Made by a program: the position numbers and the translations under genes. Below the pieces are notes generated by a model. The model ran no database searches and had not been told where the DNA came from. It was given only the letters and a program-made list of their open reading frames with translations. A stretch of 64,000 nucleotides of DNA from Tupaia tana (Eukaryota; Chordata; Mammalia; Scandentia; Tupaiidae). Positions 22,740-34,021 of the stretch are shown here, piece after piece (the first letter of the stretch is position 1; each line of letters opens with the position of its first letter). The stretch covers positions 72,016,041 to 72,080,040 of the forward strand of contig JAKSZU010000009.1 of assembly GCA_026018925.1 (NCBI GenBank), given 5' to 3'.

Positions 22740-24450
22740 TTTTGACTAAAATACATTTATTTTAAATGTATTTGCATTTTATAAATATTTGACTTTCACA
22801 GGTTTTGTATTTTACACTAGAATCCAAACTCAGTTAACACTTTCATATGAAAATGTCTGATTTTCTCAAGGCATAAAACCTGACTTTATACAAAGTCAAA
22901 TTAATTTGTACATATCTAGTGATCTTGCATATTGAACATGTAGCAATCGTCTGGAGATTATCACCATATATGCAGGGCTGTTTGTAGTGGAGTTGTTGAT
23001 AATATTTAACTATTTAAAACTTCTAATGAGAAATTAAGTTATGGTAATATTCTCATTCTCAAGTATGTAAAGAAAACTTTAATCAGATATTATTATTTAT
23101 TATCTAAAATGCATGAGTCCCTGGATTTAGAAAATGGAAAGTTTAAAACTGGACTTATCATCTCTTTTCAATTTATTCCGCAGTATTTGAAAATATCAGG
23201 TCGTCAGGAAAGTAATGATATATTTTTCTGTTTTTCTATGCAAAAAATGCTTCATGACTTTCTCAACAACCCAATATAATAAAAGTCAGCAGTTTAGTAA
23301 GTTTGTAATTATTACTGCCAAATTTAGAAAATTTAGTTGTTAGTCAAAGTATTCTTCCTTTTCAGTGAGCACTTCCCTGTATTTGTTGCCTCTCTTACAT
23401 AGTTTAATCTTCTTTTCTGTGCTCTTAAGCCATAACAGTATTTATTTTTATGCTCTTCAAAATGTGATCATCACAGGGGTCTCTAGCAAGTACAGTTTTT
23501 CTTCCCCTGAAATAGTTGCTGTGTATTATCACCAAGTGAAAGTGATTCAAACATACGATAGTCTGTGGAAGTGAATAATCCACATAAGCTTAGTTTTAAA
23601 GGTAGATAATATTTTAAAAGTATTTACAATCTGGACAACAACCAGAAATAACAAACAGAGGCAATGATGAATAATTTTCACAGGGCTAAACTGTAGCCCT
23701 TGACACCTTCCTGTCAAAGAATCACGGAATATATTTGGGATTTCTAATTATATGCTCATGCTAGGATATGTTCATTGTGCTAAATGAAAAAGTGGGGGTG
23801 GGATGAAGAAGAAGCAACAAATCCAAGTCTTACCTTCACCCACTAAAATCTAATTTATAAGTCAATTAGAAAAGATTAACATTGACAATTCAAGAATGAA
23901 CTAAAATTCCACTTATTAGTTCCTGATTCTGTGAGCAAGATGAATAAAGAAAATAGTGATGAATTTGCTTAAGAAATCATTACTTAATTCTATGAAAATT
24001 TGATCTGTGCCTTAATGGCTGAAAAATCATTCTTTTCCAAAGTCAACTTTAATGTATATTCAGAACACAGTGCATCTGGACACCTTTCTAAACACCTTAA
24101 CTCAGTTCAAAAGTTTGTTGGTTCTCCATTAGATTGCTAACCTGTATACCATTTCTACATTCTAATTCCCCAGACTTTGGAAAGCAACCCAAAAGTGAAG
24201 AACATGACAGACTGAGACAGACATGGTGGTTCGCTTGTGGCTTCCCCTGTAGAGAAAAGCTTACAAAATGATTGCAGCACTCAAGTCACTGCCTATAGTA
24301 GAAGTATTCAGATAGATGTAACAAGAGCTATAATAGCAGACATTTAGACATAGGAAGATTGAGATGGGGCAAGAGGCAGTAAGAATTATTAAATATAGCT
24401 GAAGAGATGGGCATAATTCTTGGCTTTCCTCTTTAATTTTATTAATAACT
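22740..24450. other. 1.7 kb with no recognised feature
   Basis: AT-rich sequence without convincing coding frames or young repeats. The open frame at 23365-23574 is short and hydrophobic with no homology that I can name. Confidence 0.5.
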
Positions 24451-24468
24451 AGAGCTTGTATAGCATTT

Positions 24469-24626
24469 TTTAGAATTATTTTATTTAATTTTATTTATTA
24501 CTGTTGTTTTTAAATTTGTTGAGAGAGAGAGGGAAGTGGGAAAGCAAGCCACCAGATACAGGACTTGAACCATAGTCGGTCATGTAGAAGTCTAGCGCCT
24601 TAACCACTGTGGCACCTGCCAACCCC
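24469..24626 (-). mobile_element. tRNA-derived SINE, short type, with TSD
   Basis: Minus-strand short-type copy with its GA run at the low side and head at the high side. The TSD is 18 bp with one mismatch: 24451-24468 'agagcttgtatagcattt' and 24627-24644 'agagcttgtacagcattt'. Confidence 0.92.
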
Positions 24627-24997
24627 AGAGCTTGTACAGCATTTAAGAAATCTGAGATAATGAGAGATGATGAGAAGGTCACTTTGGAGATGTGAAAATT
24701 AGGAGGTGCTAATTTACTAATTGCAGAAGTAATTAGATAGGCTAAAAACAAGTGAGTTCTCAGAACAGAAAAATGCCTTCTACCTGCTCTTTTCTCTAAT
24801 TCTTAGTATCTAGCTACAAAACAATTGGTCACTTCAAGGGACAAACAGGCAACCAAAGATGCTTGATAGCTTACACGTTAGCCTTTTGAAAGTGTCAACA
24901 ATATTTACAGTAGGAAATTCACCCAGAGTACTTCACTCTTCTTTAAAAAAAAAAATACTATGCATTATAACAAATTTTCATACTATAATTTTTTGAA

Positions 24998-25012
24998 AGC
25001 CAAGCACTTCTT

Positions 25013-25047
<35 letters not shown>

Positions 25048-25250
25048 TTTTACATTCAATCACTAGATATAATTGCAGTATGCCAAATAAACTTTTCCAT
25101 CATGAACACACTGCATATCGGCCCAGCCAAAGATACTACCAAATACATTATAATCAACAGATTCCTTTCCATTTTGGGTCTCTTAAATGTTTTACTTTTT
25201 TCTTCTTCCCCTTGATTTCCTCCATCTCATCCTCATGCTGAAATTTAGGT
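24998..25250 (-). mobile_element. L1-family 3'-end fragment
   Basis: The low end is a (TTTA)n run (about 25010-25050), i.e. an A-rich tail on minus, followed by 'cattcaatcactagat' and text related to the L1 3' UTR. 5'-truncated insertion; the high-side edge is approximate. Confidence 0.65.
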
Positions 25251-25259
25251 CTCAATTTT

Positions 25260-26010
25260 TAATTGTTTTGATTTCAAGTAAAAAGTACAGTGGTCAAAAT
25301 ATTCTGACCATAATCCTGTTATTGACCCTTTATCTTAACCTTTTTATGAGTTTCAATGTTTAACTGGCCTTGATAATATTTTGATGGTGCCGTATCAGAA
25401 GCCTATGAGGGGATTGGAATTCTTTCATCTAAACATAGATTTTACTTCCTTAAAATATAAAAGATAACAATTATGTATATTCTATATAGAACTTAATATA
25501 CCATAACAGAAAGGTGTTTTTTGTGTTATTTGTGAATTGTTTGACTTAAAACAATAAAAGCATTGCTTCTGCTTCTGGTATTTGTGGGATTTTTTTTCCC
25601 TCAATAAACACTTTAAACATGTTTTCTCTTCCTTATGACTTTCTAAATAATATTTTATTTTCTGTAGCTTACTTAATTTTATGAATACGGTATATGTAGA
25701 TCATATGTTCACCATACAAAATATATATGAGTCAACAATTTATGTTATTGGTAAGGCTTCCATTCAATGGGAGGCTATTAGTAGTTAAGTTCTAGAGAGT
25801 CAAATGTTCTACTTGGTATTTTTGACTGTCAGCACCCCCTAGTCCCCACGTTGTTCAAGGTTCAGCTCTACATAAGAACATAGTTCAAATCCTTATCCTC
25901 TTATCCATAGCCTTCTGGTTCTTTTTTAGTGACTTCCTTTCCCTTTTGATATGTGTTCCACGATTTCAAGAGCTGTCTTCAATATGTGTTTTAATTTGAT
26001 TTTATCTGGA
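25260..26010. other. No recognised feature
   Basis: AT-rich sequence. If the membrane-protein gene ends near 26017, this would be its 3' untranslated or downstream region, but no convincing poly(A) signal position can be fixed by eye. Confidence 0.4.
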
Positions 26011-26016
26011 AACAAA

Positions 26017-26076
26017 TCATGGGGAGAAGGAGCAGAGAACACTTCCAGTGTAATTGCCCCAGGCCTGGTATGTGCT
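26017..26076 (-). CDS. Possible last coding exon of the membrane-protein gene
   Basis: Tentative. Exon 3 leaves in phase 0. The next minus-strand acceptor region is a tandem 'atatcagtag' just beyond a (TA)n run. Splicing after the second AG gives 19 codons starting STYQAWGNY and a TGA at 26019-26017. Splicing after the first AG would put TAG in frame at once. Either outcome ends the protein here. The intron would be only about 240 bases. A different frame (25926-26064, ending ISKGKGSH) is longer but does not fit the phase of exon 3. Not established. Confidence 0.3.
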   Translation of the reverse strand, partial: STYQAWGNYTGSVLCSFSP

Positions 26077-26079
26077 CTA

Positions 26080-26081
<2 letters not shown>

Positions 26082-26134
<53 letters not shown>
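26082..26134. repeat. (TA)n-(CA)n microsatellite
   Basis: About 43 nt of AT alternation then ACACAC. It produces artificial Tyr-Ile open frames on both strands, which are not genes. Confidence 0.95.
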
Positions 26135-26135
<1 letters not shown>

Positions 26136-26318
26136 TATATATATAAAACCTGTCATTGACCATCTAATATTTGTGCAATTTTGTCTTCTGATAACACTTC
26201 ATTTTGTTGTCTCTGACTACTTTAATCTCCAAAGGTTCTTCTTGTTTCTTCAAGGCATTTCTCTCTTTGGTATTTTCTGTAAATTTAGTTTAAGTGACAA
26301 ATGAGTTTAAGCATTTAC

Positions 26319-26412
26319 CTGGCCTTGATAAGGTTGCGGAGGCCTCATATCAGTATCAAAAGCATGTGCAGAATTATGCTGAGGTCGAAGTCCTCCCAAG
26401 CTCCTCTGTTCT
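26319..26412 (-). CDS. Exon 3 of an unrecognised membrane-protein gene (cytoplasmic tail)
   Basis: 94 bp. The acceptor 'tgtgccag' precedes the exon and the donor 'CAG|gtaaat' follows it. It enters in phase 2, so the A at 26412 completes the codon CG+A (Arg) begun in exon 2, and it leaves in phase 0. It encodes 31 further residues, starting EQRSLGGLRPQHNSAHAF and ending RPPQPYQGQ: polar, proline-rich and uncharged enough to be a cytoplasmic tail. One alternative acceptor two bases downstream gives an early stop, which supports the chosen one. The phase fit with exon 2, about 14 kb away, is the main evidence. Gene identity unknown. Confidence 0.65.
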
Positions 26413-26504
26413 CTGGCACATTAAAAAAGAAACACACATATAACACAGTTAGGATAAAACATTTGTTTATCTGGTTATAAATCACTTTTCTGATACTTGT
26501 TTTT

Positions 26505-26767
26505 CTTTTTTCTTTTTTGGAGAGGTTTTTGCTAAAGGGTGCATGGACTCGCCAGACAGACAGGGAGAGACAGAGAAACAGAAAGCGACAAATCACCCCC
26601 GGGGGGGAGGGGGTGGCCATGCCACAATCCCTTCTCTTCCATTCTCCTCTTGGGATCTTGGGCACGCACACATGCCTGGCATGAGTTTTAAGCCACCGGG
26701 TCCGGGACTCGAACCACAGTTGACTACATGGGAGACCAGCGACATAACCATTACACTAACTCCTGGT
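26505..26767 (-). mobile_element. tRNA-derived SINE, long type
   Basis: Low end 'ggagaggtttttgctaaag', high end 'ctaactcctggtccc'. The flanks share only 'tgatac', so edges are approximate. It lies about 100 bases upstream of exon 3 in the intron. Confidence 0.88.
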
Positions 26768-26899
26768 CCCTTTTTTGATACATTTTTTTGACATTACAGA
26801 ATAAGCACTCTTATTTTAAGACTTCACCCAAGAAAAGTAATAATAATAGCTATTATTTGTTAAATGTTTGTTCAAGGTGCTTTACTTAACATTAGCTGA

Positions 26900-27156
26900 C
26901 TTTTTTTTTTGGAGAGGCTTTTTTGTTTTTTTCTACAGGATGCGTGCTCTTGCCAGAGAGACAGAGAGACAGAAAGCGAGAAATCATCCCCCGGGGAATG
27001 GCCACTCCGCAATCCCTTCTCCTCCATTCTCCTCTCAGGATATTGGGCACGCACGCACATGCCCGGTGTGAGTTTAAGCCACCAGATCTTGGACTCAAAC
27101 TGCGATTGACTACATAGGAGGTCAGCAACATAGACATTACGCTAACTGCTGCTCTC
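26900..27156 (-). mobile_element. tRNA-derived SINE, long type, with perfect TSD
   Basis: Minus-strand long-type copy. The 12-bp TSD 'aacattagctga' lies at 26888-26899 and 27157-27168. Confidence 0.92.
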
Positions 27157-27169
27157 AACATTAGCTGAT

Positions 27170-27575
27170 TTTATACAGCATTTTTTTACAAAAATTGTCA
27201 AATACAGCAAAGTTAAAAATATTTACACTGCAAGCCTATATAGTTAGCACCTCAATTCTACTATTTACACTTTACTATATTTACTTTAACATATATCTAT
27301 CCATCTATCTATATCTCTATCCATCCATTATTGTGTGATGAAGTGGAAAGTAAATTGCAGATATCAGTATATTTCAAAAAGGTTATATTTAGATATTAAC
27401 AAAGAACCTGCAAGATAGATATTATTTTATTCCTCATTTTTCAGAAGAGAAACCTGAGGCTGAGAAATTTTAAGAAAATTTCCCTGTACCACACAGTCAG
27501 CCATTATGGGATGTGAATTTGAGCCCCAATATGTATGGCTCCATAGCTCATACTTTCTCCACTATACTAAGGAAT
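27170..27575. repeat. Ancient MIR/L2-like stretch and unassigned sequence
   Basis: A (TATC)n-like patch lies near 27293-27325. The part at about 27420-27540 ('cagaagagaaacctgaggc', 'caccacacagtcagcc') has the typical wording of very old mammalian MIR/L2 repeats. No gene seen. Confidence 0.45.
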
Positions 27576-27576
27576 T

Positions 27577-27642
27577 TTCCGAAGTACAAAGGGTGTACAA
27601 AAAATTCAAGGAGAAATAAACTTGAAGTACATGTTTATCTTG
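27577..27642. mobile_element. Possible MITE half, left of copy D
   Basis: 'gaagtacaaagggtgtac' followed by 'ttcaagg' resembles the end of the small element at 42004-42136. The matching right-hand end appears after copy D at about 30786-30875. It may be a small DNA transposon into which copy D inserted. Tentative. Confidence 0.35.
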
Positions 27643-27645
27643 GTG

Positions 27646-27676
<31 letters not shown>

Positions 27677-30600
27677 GAAAAAGAAATTCAGAGACGGAGA
27701 TTCCTCATGGCTCCTGAGAACTAGTGATTTCAGGGTAAAAGATAAATGATTTCCTACTGATAATTCAGCCTCCAGCCCACAAACCTGAGTGGCAGAAGAG
27801 ACAAGAGGCAGGTCTTCAGATGAAGATTCCTCATGGCTCCTGAGAACTAGTGATTTCAGGGTAAAAGAGAAATGAAGATTTGCTACTGATAATTCAGCCT
27901 CCAGCCCACAAATCTGAGTGGTAGAAAGTTCCTCTAGCCTTCCTTCTTTCTCTGACTCTGTGTCTCTGTCTCTGTCTCTCTCTGTTTCTCTCTTCTCATT
28001 TTTTTGTAATTTTTCCTTTATAAAATTTTTTAAAGGTGAAGTATTTTTTTTGCTCTTGGCTCTGTCTTTATCTTGTTAATAATCCCCTCTCCCCCTCCCA
28101 CCCAGGCAGGAGAGACAAGGGGCAGGTCTTCAAACAAAGATTCCTCATGGCTCCTGAGAACTAGTGATTTTGCTAGCATGCCATGCACTTTTTTATTTTG
28201 TGCTTTTAAAAGAAAAATGATAATTTTTTCATTTTTTTCCCTCTTCTTTTTCTGTTTCTTTGTTTTTGTCATTGTTGTTTCTCTCTGTTTCCTTTTATTT
28301 CATCTCTCTACTCGTCATCTCCATTTACTGTGTTTCTAGACGGATATATTGGAACTTTAGCCAAACATCCAAATACTATTATGGTTAATATATTCCTCAA
28401 TATCTACTGAATTTGCTGCACAAAGGGATTACAACAGAACAGCAAAGAGATTCTAGATCACCTTTTTCTGCATACACCTGAGCATTCAGATTGAACTTCA
28501 AAAATTAGGAAGAAACTCACCATCCATCAGATGACTGGAAATCACCACAGGACCACAAGAAATATGGGAAAGCAAGAAAATATCTCTCCTCCCAGGGAAA
28601 AGAATAACTCCTCTTCATCCACAGACAGTTCAATAGAAATCATGGAGATGTCTGATAAAGAATTTAGAACATTCATAATGGCGAAGCTAACAGAGATGGA
28701 AGAGAAAAGAGACAATGAACTGCAGAAGAGAAAGAAGAAAGGAGATGACGAGTTCCAGGAGGTGAGGAAATTCTTGCAAGACCTAAAAGAGGGATTACAT
28801 ACCTTAAAAAAGAATCAAAGGGACCTGTTAGAGATGAAGGTTATAATACAGGAAGTCAAAATCTCCCTTGAAAGTATTGAAAGCAGATTATATCATACAG
28901 AAAATAGAATCTCAGACATAGAAGAGAAAATGGCTGACCTAGAAAAATCAACCACGAAGACTGAGAAAATGGCTCCAGAAATATTAGAATAATATACAAG
29001 AAATACTAGATACCATCAAATGTCCAAACACCCAGATAATTGGTATTTCAGAAGGTGAAGAGACTCATAAGGACACTGATAATCTATTCCATGAAATCCT
29101 GCAAGAAAACGTTCCCAAACCTAGAGAGGCACTCAAAGATCCAATCCCAAGAAATACAAAGGACTCCAAATAAAATCAACCCAAAAAGATCTTCTTCAAG
29201 ACACATTATAGCCAGATTGACCAAAACCACAGACAAAGACAAGATACTAAGATTGGTAAGAGAAAAACATCAAGTTACCTACAAAAGGTATCCCGTCAGA
29301 CTAACAGCAGACCTCTCATCGGAAACAATGTGAGTGAGGAAAGATAGGAAAATGTATTCAAAGTGTTAAGGGAAAAGCAATTTCAACCAAGATTACTATA
29401 CCTGGCAAGATTATCCTTCATGTGGGAAGAAAAGATAAGAACATTCTCAAATAAAGAAAACCTGAAAGAATTTACCAGCACCAGACCAGATCTCCAAGAG
29501 GTTCTCAAGGGAGTGCTATTCCAGGAAAATTAAATACAGACACACAGAAATAAGAGTTCAAAAACTAAGAAAATGGACAACTTAATCATAGGGACAAGTC
29601 TGGAGTTTAATATTATATCCCAGAATTCAATTGGGAAAATCAAACCACAACAGAAGATAAAGTACATGAAACGGAATTGGTGAAACAGAGTTTTATGATT
29701 TTTGACTAAAACATTGCTGATTTTCTTGTAGGCTTTGTTGTCTGATTTTAAGGATTTGTGTCTTGTCTTGAGATGTCGATAGGCTCATGTACCTACTGTT
29801 TGAACAGAATCCTAACCTGCTTCCTAGCTTTAAGTTTTAAGCAACTTTCCTTAGGATTTCTTTGATTCAAGTTAAAACTGCTTTCTTGAAATTACCAGCT
29901 GAACTTGCTATTGAAAGTAGATTATTTAAGAAATTGTGTGATCAATACAATGGGGGGAGGGGAGAATGGAAGACTACTGTAGACACCAGTGATAGTATGA
30001 GAAGAGGGTGGGAAAGGACAGAGGACCAGAAATAGGAGTAAAAAAAATTATGTATGTTAGAAATGAAAAATTGTTGATGATAACATGCATGATTAAGCCA
30101 CTATGCAGTATAATGCAGTATATTCTGGATGGGAAATCACATTCTGTATGCTGTGACAATGCTTAGGGAATGAATGTAAATTAAGTTAAAAAAAGTTTCA
30201 GAAAAAAAATAAAACTTTTTGTTTGAATTTAAAAAAGCATTAAAAATACCTATTTGATGACTGCAGTAAGCTATACAGCCTTAGCTAGGTGCTGCTTTAT
30301 AGTATGTTCATTCTACTCACTGAGGTTTATGCCTAAAGTCAGACTTGTGTTCATGGATATGTATATATCAGCTGTGCTTGCAATGGAAAACATTTAGATT
30401 AATTAAGATATCTAATGAAACAATAAAATGTGTGTGTGTGGGGGGTGGGGGTGGGAATGAAGGCATAGAAAGCAACAATAGATACCAGACACAGAGTGGG
30501 AGGAGAGTGGGAGATGGCAGAGGGTGAAAGATAGGGAATCAAGGATGGGAAAAAAAAAGGCAAGATATACAGGAAACAAGAAATGGAAAATTACTTGTTG

Positions 30601-30722
30601 ACAATAACACATATGTTGATGTGCTTGACTGAACCAATATATAGTGTATTCTGGATGGAAAATTCTCATTTTCTATGCTGTAATGATGTACAGTGAATGA
30701 ATGTAAATAAATAAAATAGAAA
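27643..30722 (+). mobile_element. ORF1-only L1 derivative (HAL1-like), copy D
   Basis: After an A-rich junction come two 5' monomers ('agattcctcatggctcctg' at about 27697 and 27823, plus a third partial at about 28139), a CT-rich leader, a broken ORF1 (28531-29531) and the dual-module 3' UTR (about 29945-30190 and 30440-30715), ending in an A-rich tail. It has the same plan as copies B and C but is more diverged, so older. No ORF2. Confidence 0.85.
28531..29531 (+). pseudogene. L1-type ORF1 of copy D, frameshifted
   Basis: The start ATG (MTGNHHRTTRNMGK) aligns with copy C. 153 codons are open through the coiled coil, then the frame breaks at about 28972-28992. The RRM/C-terminal half reappears at about 29085-29333 and ends at a TGA at the same CGA-derived codon as in copy B (after ACAATG). 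A further deletion follows ('aagatagg'). The ORF1 terminal codons 'gaaaattaa' are recognisable at about 29524-29531. Confidence 0.85.
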
Positions 30723-30723
30723 G

Positions 30724-30822
30724 AAAATTCATGCAAAATTTTTTTCATAATACATATTTTGAGAGGTTTTTAGAAAGAAAGAAATAAAATTCATGCAAAA
30801 TTTTTTTCATAATACATATTTT
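30724..30822. repeat. 37-bp direct repeat beside copy D
   Basis: A 37-bp block beginning 'aaaattcatgcaaaattt' and ending 'catatttt' occurs at 30724-30760 and again at 30786-30822, with 25 bases between. It may be a local duplication or an extended TSD in an older element. Confidence 0.85.
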
Positions 30823-30824
30823 TA

Positions 30825-31250
30825 TAAACTTTTTGAAAATCCCTTATCCCTTGTATTCAGAGTCACTTGGTCGATTCACATTCCGAGACATGGCAGAAAG
30901 AAAACAAAGGAACTGAAACTAGACTACATTTTAACTGGAAGGAAATAAGGCAGCTAAATTTTTTATCCAAAAAAACTATAAATAAGCCTGACTATCATGA
31001 TTTATAAGAAAGCTTTCTGTTTTGCCTTTGCTTCTCAATGCAATTTTTTACTAATTATTTCATTTGAATCTGAAAACTGTGGGGAAATAAGGTATGTATT
31101 ATCCTTCTTCCTATTTATAAAGGTGGAGACAGGATAGCTAATCCCCTCAAAGTCATAACCAGCTAGTAGAAGGGAGATTAGAATATAAATCCAGCGTTCT
31201 AGACAACTTTGGAGTAGGAAAGCTATGGAGACACGTAAAAAGTGATTAGT
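30825..31250. other. Unassigned sequence, MIR/L2-like in part
   Basis: The part at about 31040-31190 ('ggtggagacaggatagc', 'ccagctagtag') resembles an ancient MIR/L2 repeat. No gene seen. Confidence 0.4.
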
Positions 31251-31359
31251 TTATATGAAGATATGAATTCTAATTATAACGACTTGTTAGCATATCAGGG
31301 GGTTCCAACCTATGTTAAATTCTGATATGAAATTCTATATCATAATTCAATGTTCAATG
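31251..31359 (+). repeat. 109-bp segment, copy 1 of a direct duplication
   Basis: Begins 'ttatatgaagatatgaattc' and ends 'caatgttcaatg'. It matches 33393-33500 with only a few differences and lies about 2.1 kb away in the same orientation. On the minus strand the other copy lies in what I read as SMIM15 pseudogene 3' UTR. Confidence 0.9.
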
Positions 31360-31435
31360 TCAAATAAGATGAATATGTCTAGAAACTTGATTTGACTATT
31401 ACACTGCATGCATGCTTTTAAAAAACCATATTGTG

Positions 31436-31678
31436 AGACCTACAGATGTCATAATGATTATATCACTGGACTTCCACTTAGTTCAAGTCCTAGACCTGGC
31501 AGCTTAAAACTCATGCCGGGTCTGTGTGAATGCTTGCCCAGAATCCTGCAAGGAGAATGGAGGAGAAGGTAATGCCAAATGTGCATCCCCCTGGGAGATG
31601 GTATCTCATTTTCTGTCTCTCTGTCTCTTTCTGGTAAGCACACACACCGTATAGCAAAAATATCTCTTTAAAAAAATA
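31436..31678 (+). mobile_element. tRNA-derived SINE, long type, diverged
   Basis: Head 'gacctacagatgtcataatg', family body with the 'aggagaatggaggagaagg' block, and 3' end 'tatagcaaaaatatctc'. Several deletions and substitutions. Confidence 0.85.
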
Positions 31679-31895
31679 CTGCAAGCCACAAAAATGTACA
31701 ACAATGATATGTACACCAGAAGTGTATATAATAAGTGTACATATTTGTGGCATACAATGTGATTTTACCGTACAAGAATAGAATGTGTCATGATTCATTG
31801 GAGGTAAATAGCATACTCATCATGTCAATCATTTGTAATTACTTGTGTGGGAAATAATAAAAAATCCTCCCTTTTACTTACATTAAGATACTCAG

Positions 31896-32075
31896 TGGGA
31901 CCAGCAAGTGGTATGGTGGTTAAGGGGCTGGACACGCCCACATGGCCAACTGGGATTTGAGTCCCGGACCTGGTGGCTTGGTTTCTCACTTTTTCTCTCT
32001 CTCTTTCTTTCTCTCTCTCTCTCTCTCTCTCTCTGTTCAAATTAAAATAAATGAATGAATAAATTTAAAAAAATT
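31896..32075 (+). mobile_element. tRNA-derived SINE, short type
   Basis: Begins 'gggaccagcaagtggtatgg', with A-box-like 'tggttaaggggctgg', a B-box region 'gatttgagtcc', a (CT)n run at about 31997-32034, and the 'tcaaattaaaataaatg' tail. Confidence 0.88.
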
Positions 32076-32532
32076 TTAAATGCTCAGCAAGTTGTTACCC
32101 TCTTTATTTTCCCCACTGTATTTTATAACATTAGACATTGTTTTTCCTACCTGTCTACAATTTTATTTCCAGCAACCAATATCCTTCTTTTTTAAAGATA
32201 TCTGTAATTTTAATTTTCACATTAAACATACTTGATGAAAAGTGTAAGACATCACTTCCACATGAGATAAAAGAATGGAACACAAAGCAAAAGGGGTGCC
32301 TTTATATCAGCACATGACCAGATTAAGGCATTTTAACTATTTCACAGTTCTACTAAGCACAAGAATAAATTGGTTTCAAGATACTTACAGCATTTGGCAT
32401 TTTTACTGCAAGCTTTAAATCATACTGTTGCTTTTCTCAACAAGTCATCTCTAAGAAAGTGGCAGTGTTCCTAAATACAAAAACTATTATCTCTAGTAGG
32501 TGGTATTGTACATAGTCAAGGGAATTCTTTAT
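32076..32532. other. No recognised feature
   Basis: AT-rich sequence with no supported gene or repeat. Confidence 0.5.
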
Positions 32533-32548
32533 AAAATTAGATTTAAAA

Positions 32549-32797
32549 GGGATCACCAATTAGCATAATGGCTATGTCGCTGGACTCCCATGTAGTCGAC
32601 CGTGGTTCGAGTCCTGGACACGGTGGCTTAAACTCATGCCGGGCGCATGTGCGTGCGTGCCCAAGATCCCAAGAGGAGAAAGGAGGAGAAGGGATTGTGG
32701 CGTGGCCATCCCCCCGGAGGGTGATTTCTCAATTTCTGTCTCTGTGTCTTTCTGGCGAGCACACACGCCCTTATAGCAAAAAAAAACTCTCCAAAAA
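32549..32797 (+). mobile_element. tRNA-derived SINE, long type, with TSD
   Basis: Starts 'gggatcaccaattagcataa', with an intact B-box 'ggttcgagtcc'. The TSD, with one mismatch, is 'aaaattagatttaaaa' on the left and 'aaaattaggtttaaaa' on the right. Confidence 0.92.
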
Positions 32798-32903
32798 AAA
32801 ATTAGGTTTAAAAATGTAGAATGTCTGCTAATTACCAGTTTTCTCAAAAGCTAGAATCATAAAAATGCAGAAAATATTATTTTTGATTAATCTTATTTTA
32901 CTT

Positions 32904-33164
32904 TTTTTTTAAGAGATTTTTGCTATAGGACGTGTGGGCTCGCCAGAAAGACAGAGAGAGATAAAGAGACAGAAAGTGAGAAATCACCCCCTAGGGGGAC
33001 TGGCCATGCCGCAATCCCTTCTCTTCCATTATCCTCTCAGGATCTTGGGCACGCACGCACATGTGCCTGGCATGAGTTTAAGCCACCCGGTCTGGGACTC
33101 GAACCACGGTAGACCACATGGGAGTCCAGCGACATAACCATTACTCTAACTTCTAGTTCCAATA
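32904..33164 (-). mobile_element. tRNA-derived SINE, long type, with TSD
   Basis: Minus-strand copy. The 11-bp flanking repeat 'ttattttactt' lies at 32893-32903 and about 33165-33175. It sits just beyond the SMIM15-like 3' UTR and is convergent with the preceding SINE. Confidence 0.9.
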
Positions 33165-33169
33165 TTATT

Positions 33170-33796
33170 TTACTTTAAGAAAGGTAGAAATGATTCTATT
33201 TCAAGAAATAAGCAATAATAATAAAAGATGTGATTAATGTACTGTATCTCTTTTAAGCCAAAGCATACTTTTCCCTTTGGAGATGACAATTCAGACTTTT
33301 ACATTCTTAATATTCTTTGTCCAGAACAGGATCCCATTTTAAACCATTATTTGAATGGAGTTCATCCTCTTGTTTTTTTCTCCATAGGATGTTTATATGA
33401 AGATATGAATTCTAACTATAATGACTTGTTAGCATATTGGGGGTTCCAACCTATGTTAAATTCTGATATGAAATTCTATATCATAATGCAATGTTCAATG
33501 CAATGTTCAGTATGCAAGCTGCTAAATGGCAATAACCCAGGCAGTATAAAGACTTTGTGCCACAATAAAAGCTAATTTACAGTAACTGCCAACAGACACC
33601 AACAAACTACACCCAAGTCTGAAAGTTAGTAGAGACAGTATTGAGGTCAGAACATGATTTTTCCTTATGATCAATCAGATTTCATTTACTAAATAATACT
33701 GTCATGAAATCCAAAGAAAAAATCTATAATGAATCCTTCCAAAGCTGTATAATTTCCCAAATGACTTGCTGCTGATTACAAAACCTGTTCAGTCCT
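33170..33796 (-). pseudogene. Probable 3' UTR of the SMIM15 retrocopy
   Basis: Continuous non-repetitive sequence directly downstream of the SMIM15-like stop, ending near an A/T-rich stretch where a SINE is inserted. The plus-strand open frame here (33237-33575) is probably a chance frame in reversed UTR. The UTR assignment is inference from continuity. Confidence 0.5.
33393..33500 (+). repeat. 108-bp segment, copy 2 of a direct duplication
   Basis: Matches 31251-31359. It is followed by a small tandem repeat 'caatgttcaatgcaatgttc'. Confidence 0.9.
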
Positions 33797-34021
33797 TCAA
33801 TCCTTTTTCAGTCATTTAGCTTTTGCAATCTTTTCTTGATGTTTTTGTTTCTTCTTTTGCTCCTTCTCCCTGGCTTCAATCATCTTGGGCAATTTCCAGG
33901 GCAGTACAGCACTTTCTAGAAACAGTGGAGTAAAAGCCAGAATAACTGTTGTAAGGAAGTGGTATGGGTCCTTTGCAGCCCATTCCACGACATATTCAGC
34001 CCAAGCCTTGATGTCAAACTT
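33797..34021 (-). pseudogene. SMIM15P: SMIM15 processed pseudogene (coding part)
   Basis: On the minus strand 74 codons match the small integral membrane protein 15 family: '[19 protein letters not shown]' near the start, one hydrophobic helix ([18 protein letters not shown]), then the basic tail with [14 protein letters not shown]. The coding part is continuous with no introns and with UTR-like sequence on both sides, so it is a retrocopy. The start codon is changed to AAG (34021-34019) and a TGA replaces Arg in the 'AKAKRLKKD' tail just before the natural stop (33799-33797). It is in the same orientation as the membrane-protein gene, between its exons 2 and 3. Confidence 0.92.

Noticed and set aside
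25926..26156. Open frame on minus ending in ISKGKGSH with a Tyr-Ile repeat
   Set aside because: The first half is translated (TA)n microsatellite. The second half looks protein-like but is not in phase with exon 3 and has no start or family match.
33237..33575. 112-codon plus-strand open frame
   Set aside because: It lies antisense to the likely SMIM15 retrocopy 3' UTR and contains the 109-bp duplicated segment; no domain or homology is seen.
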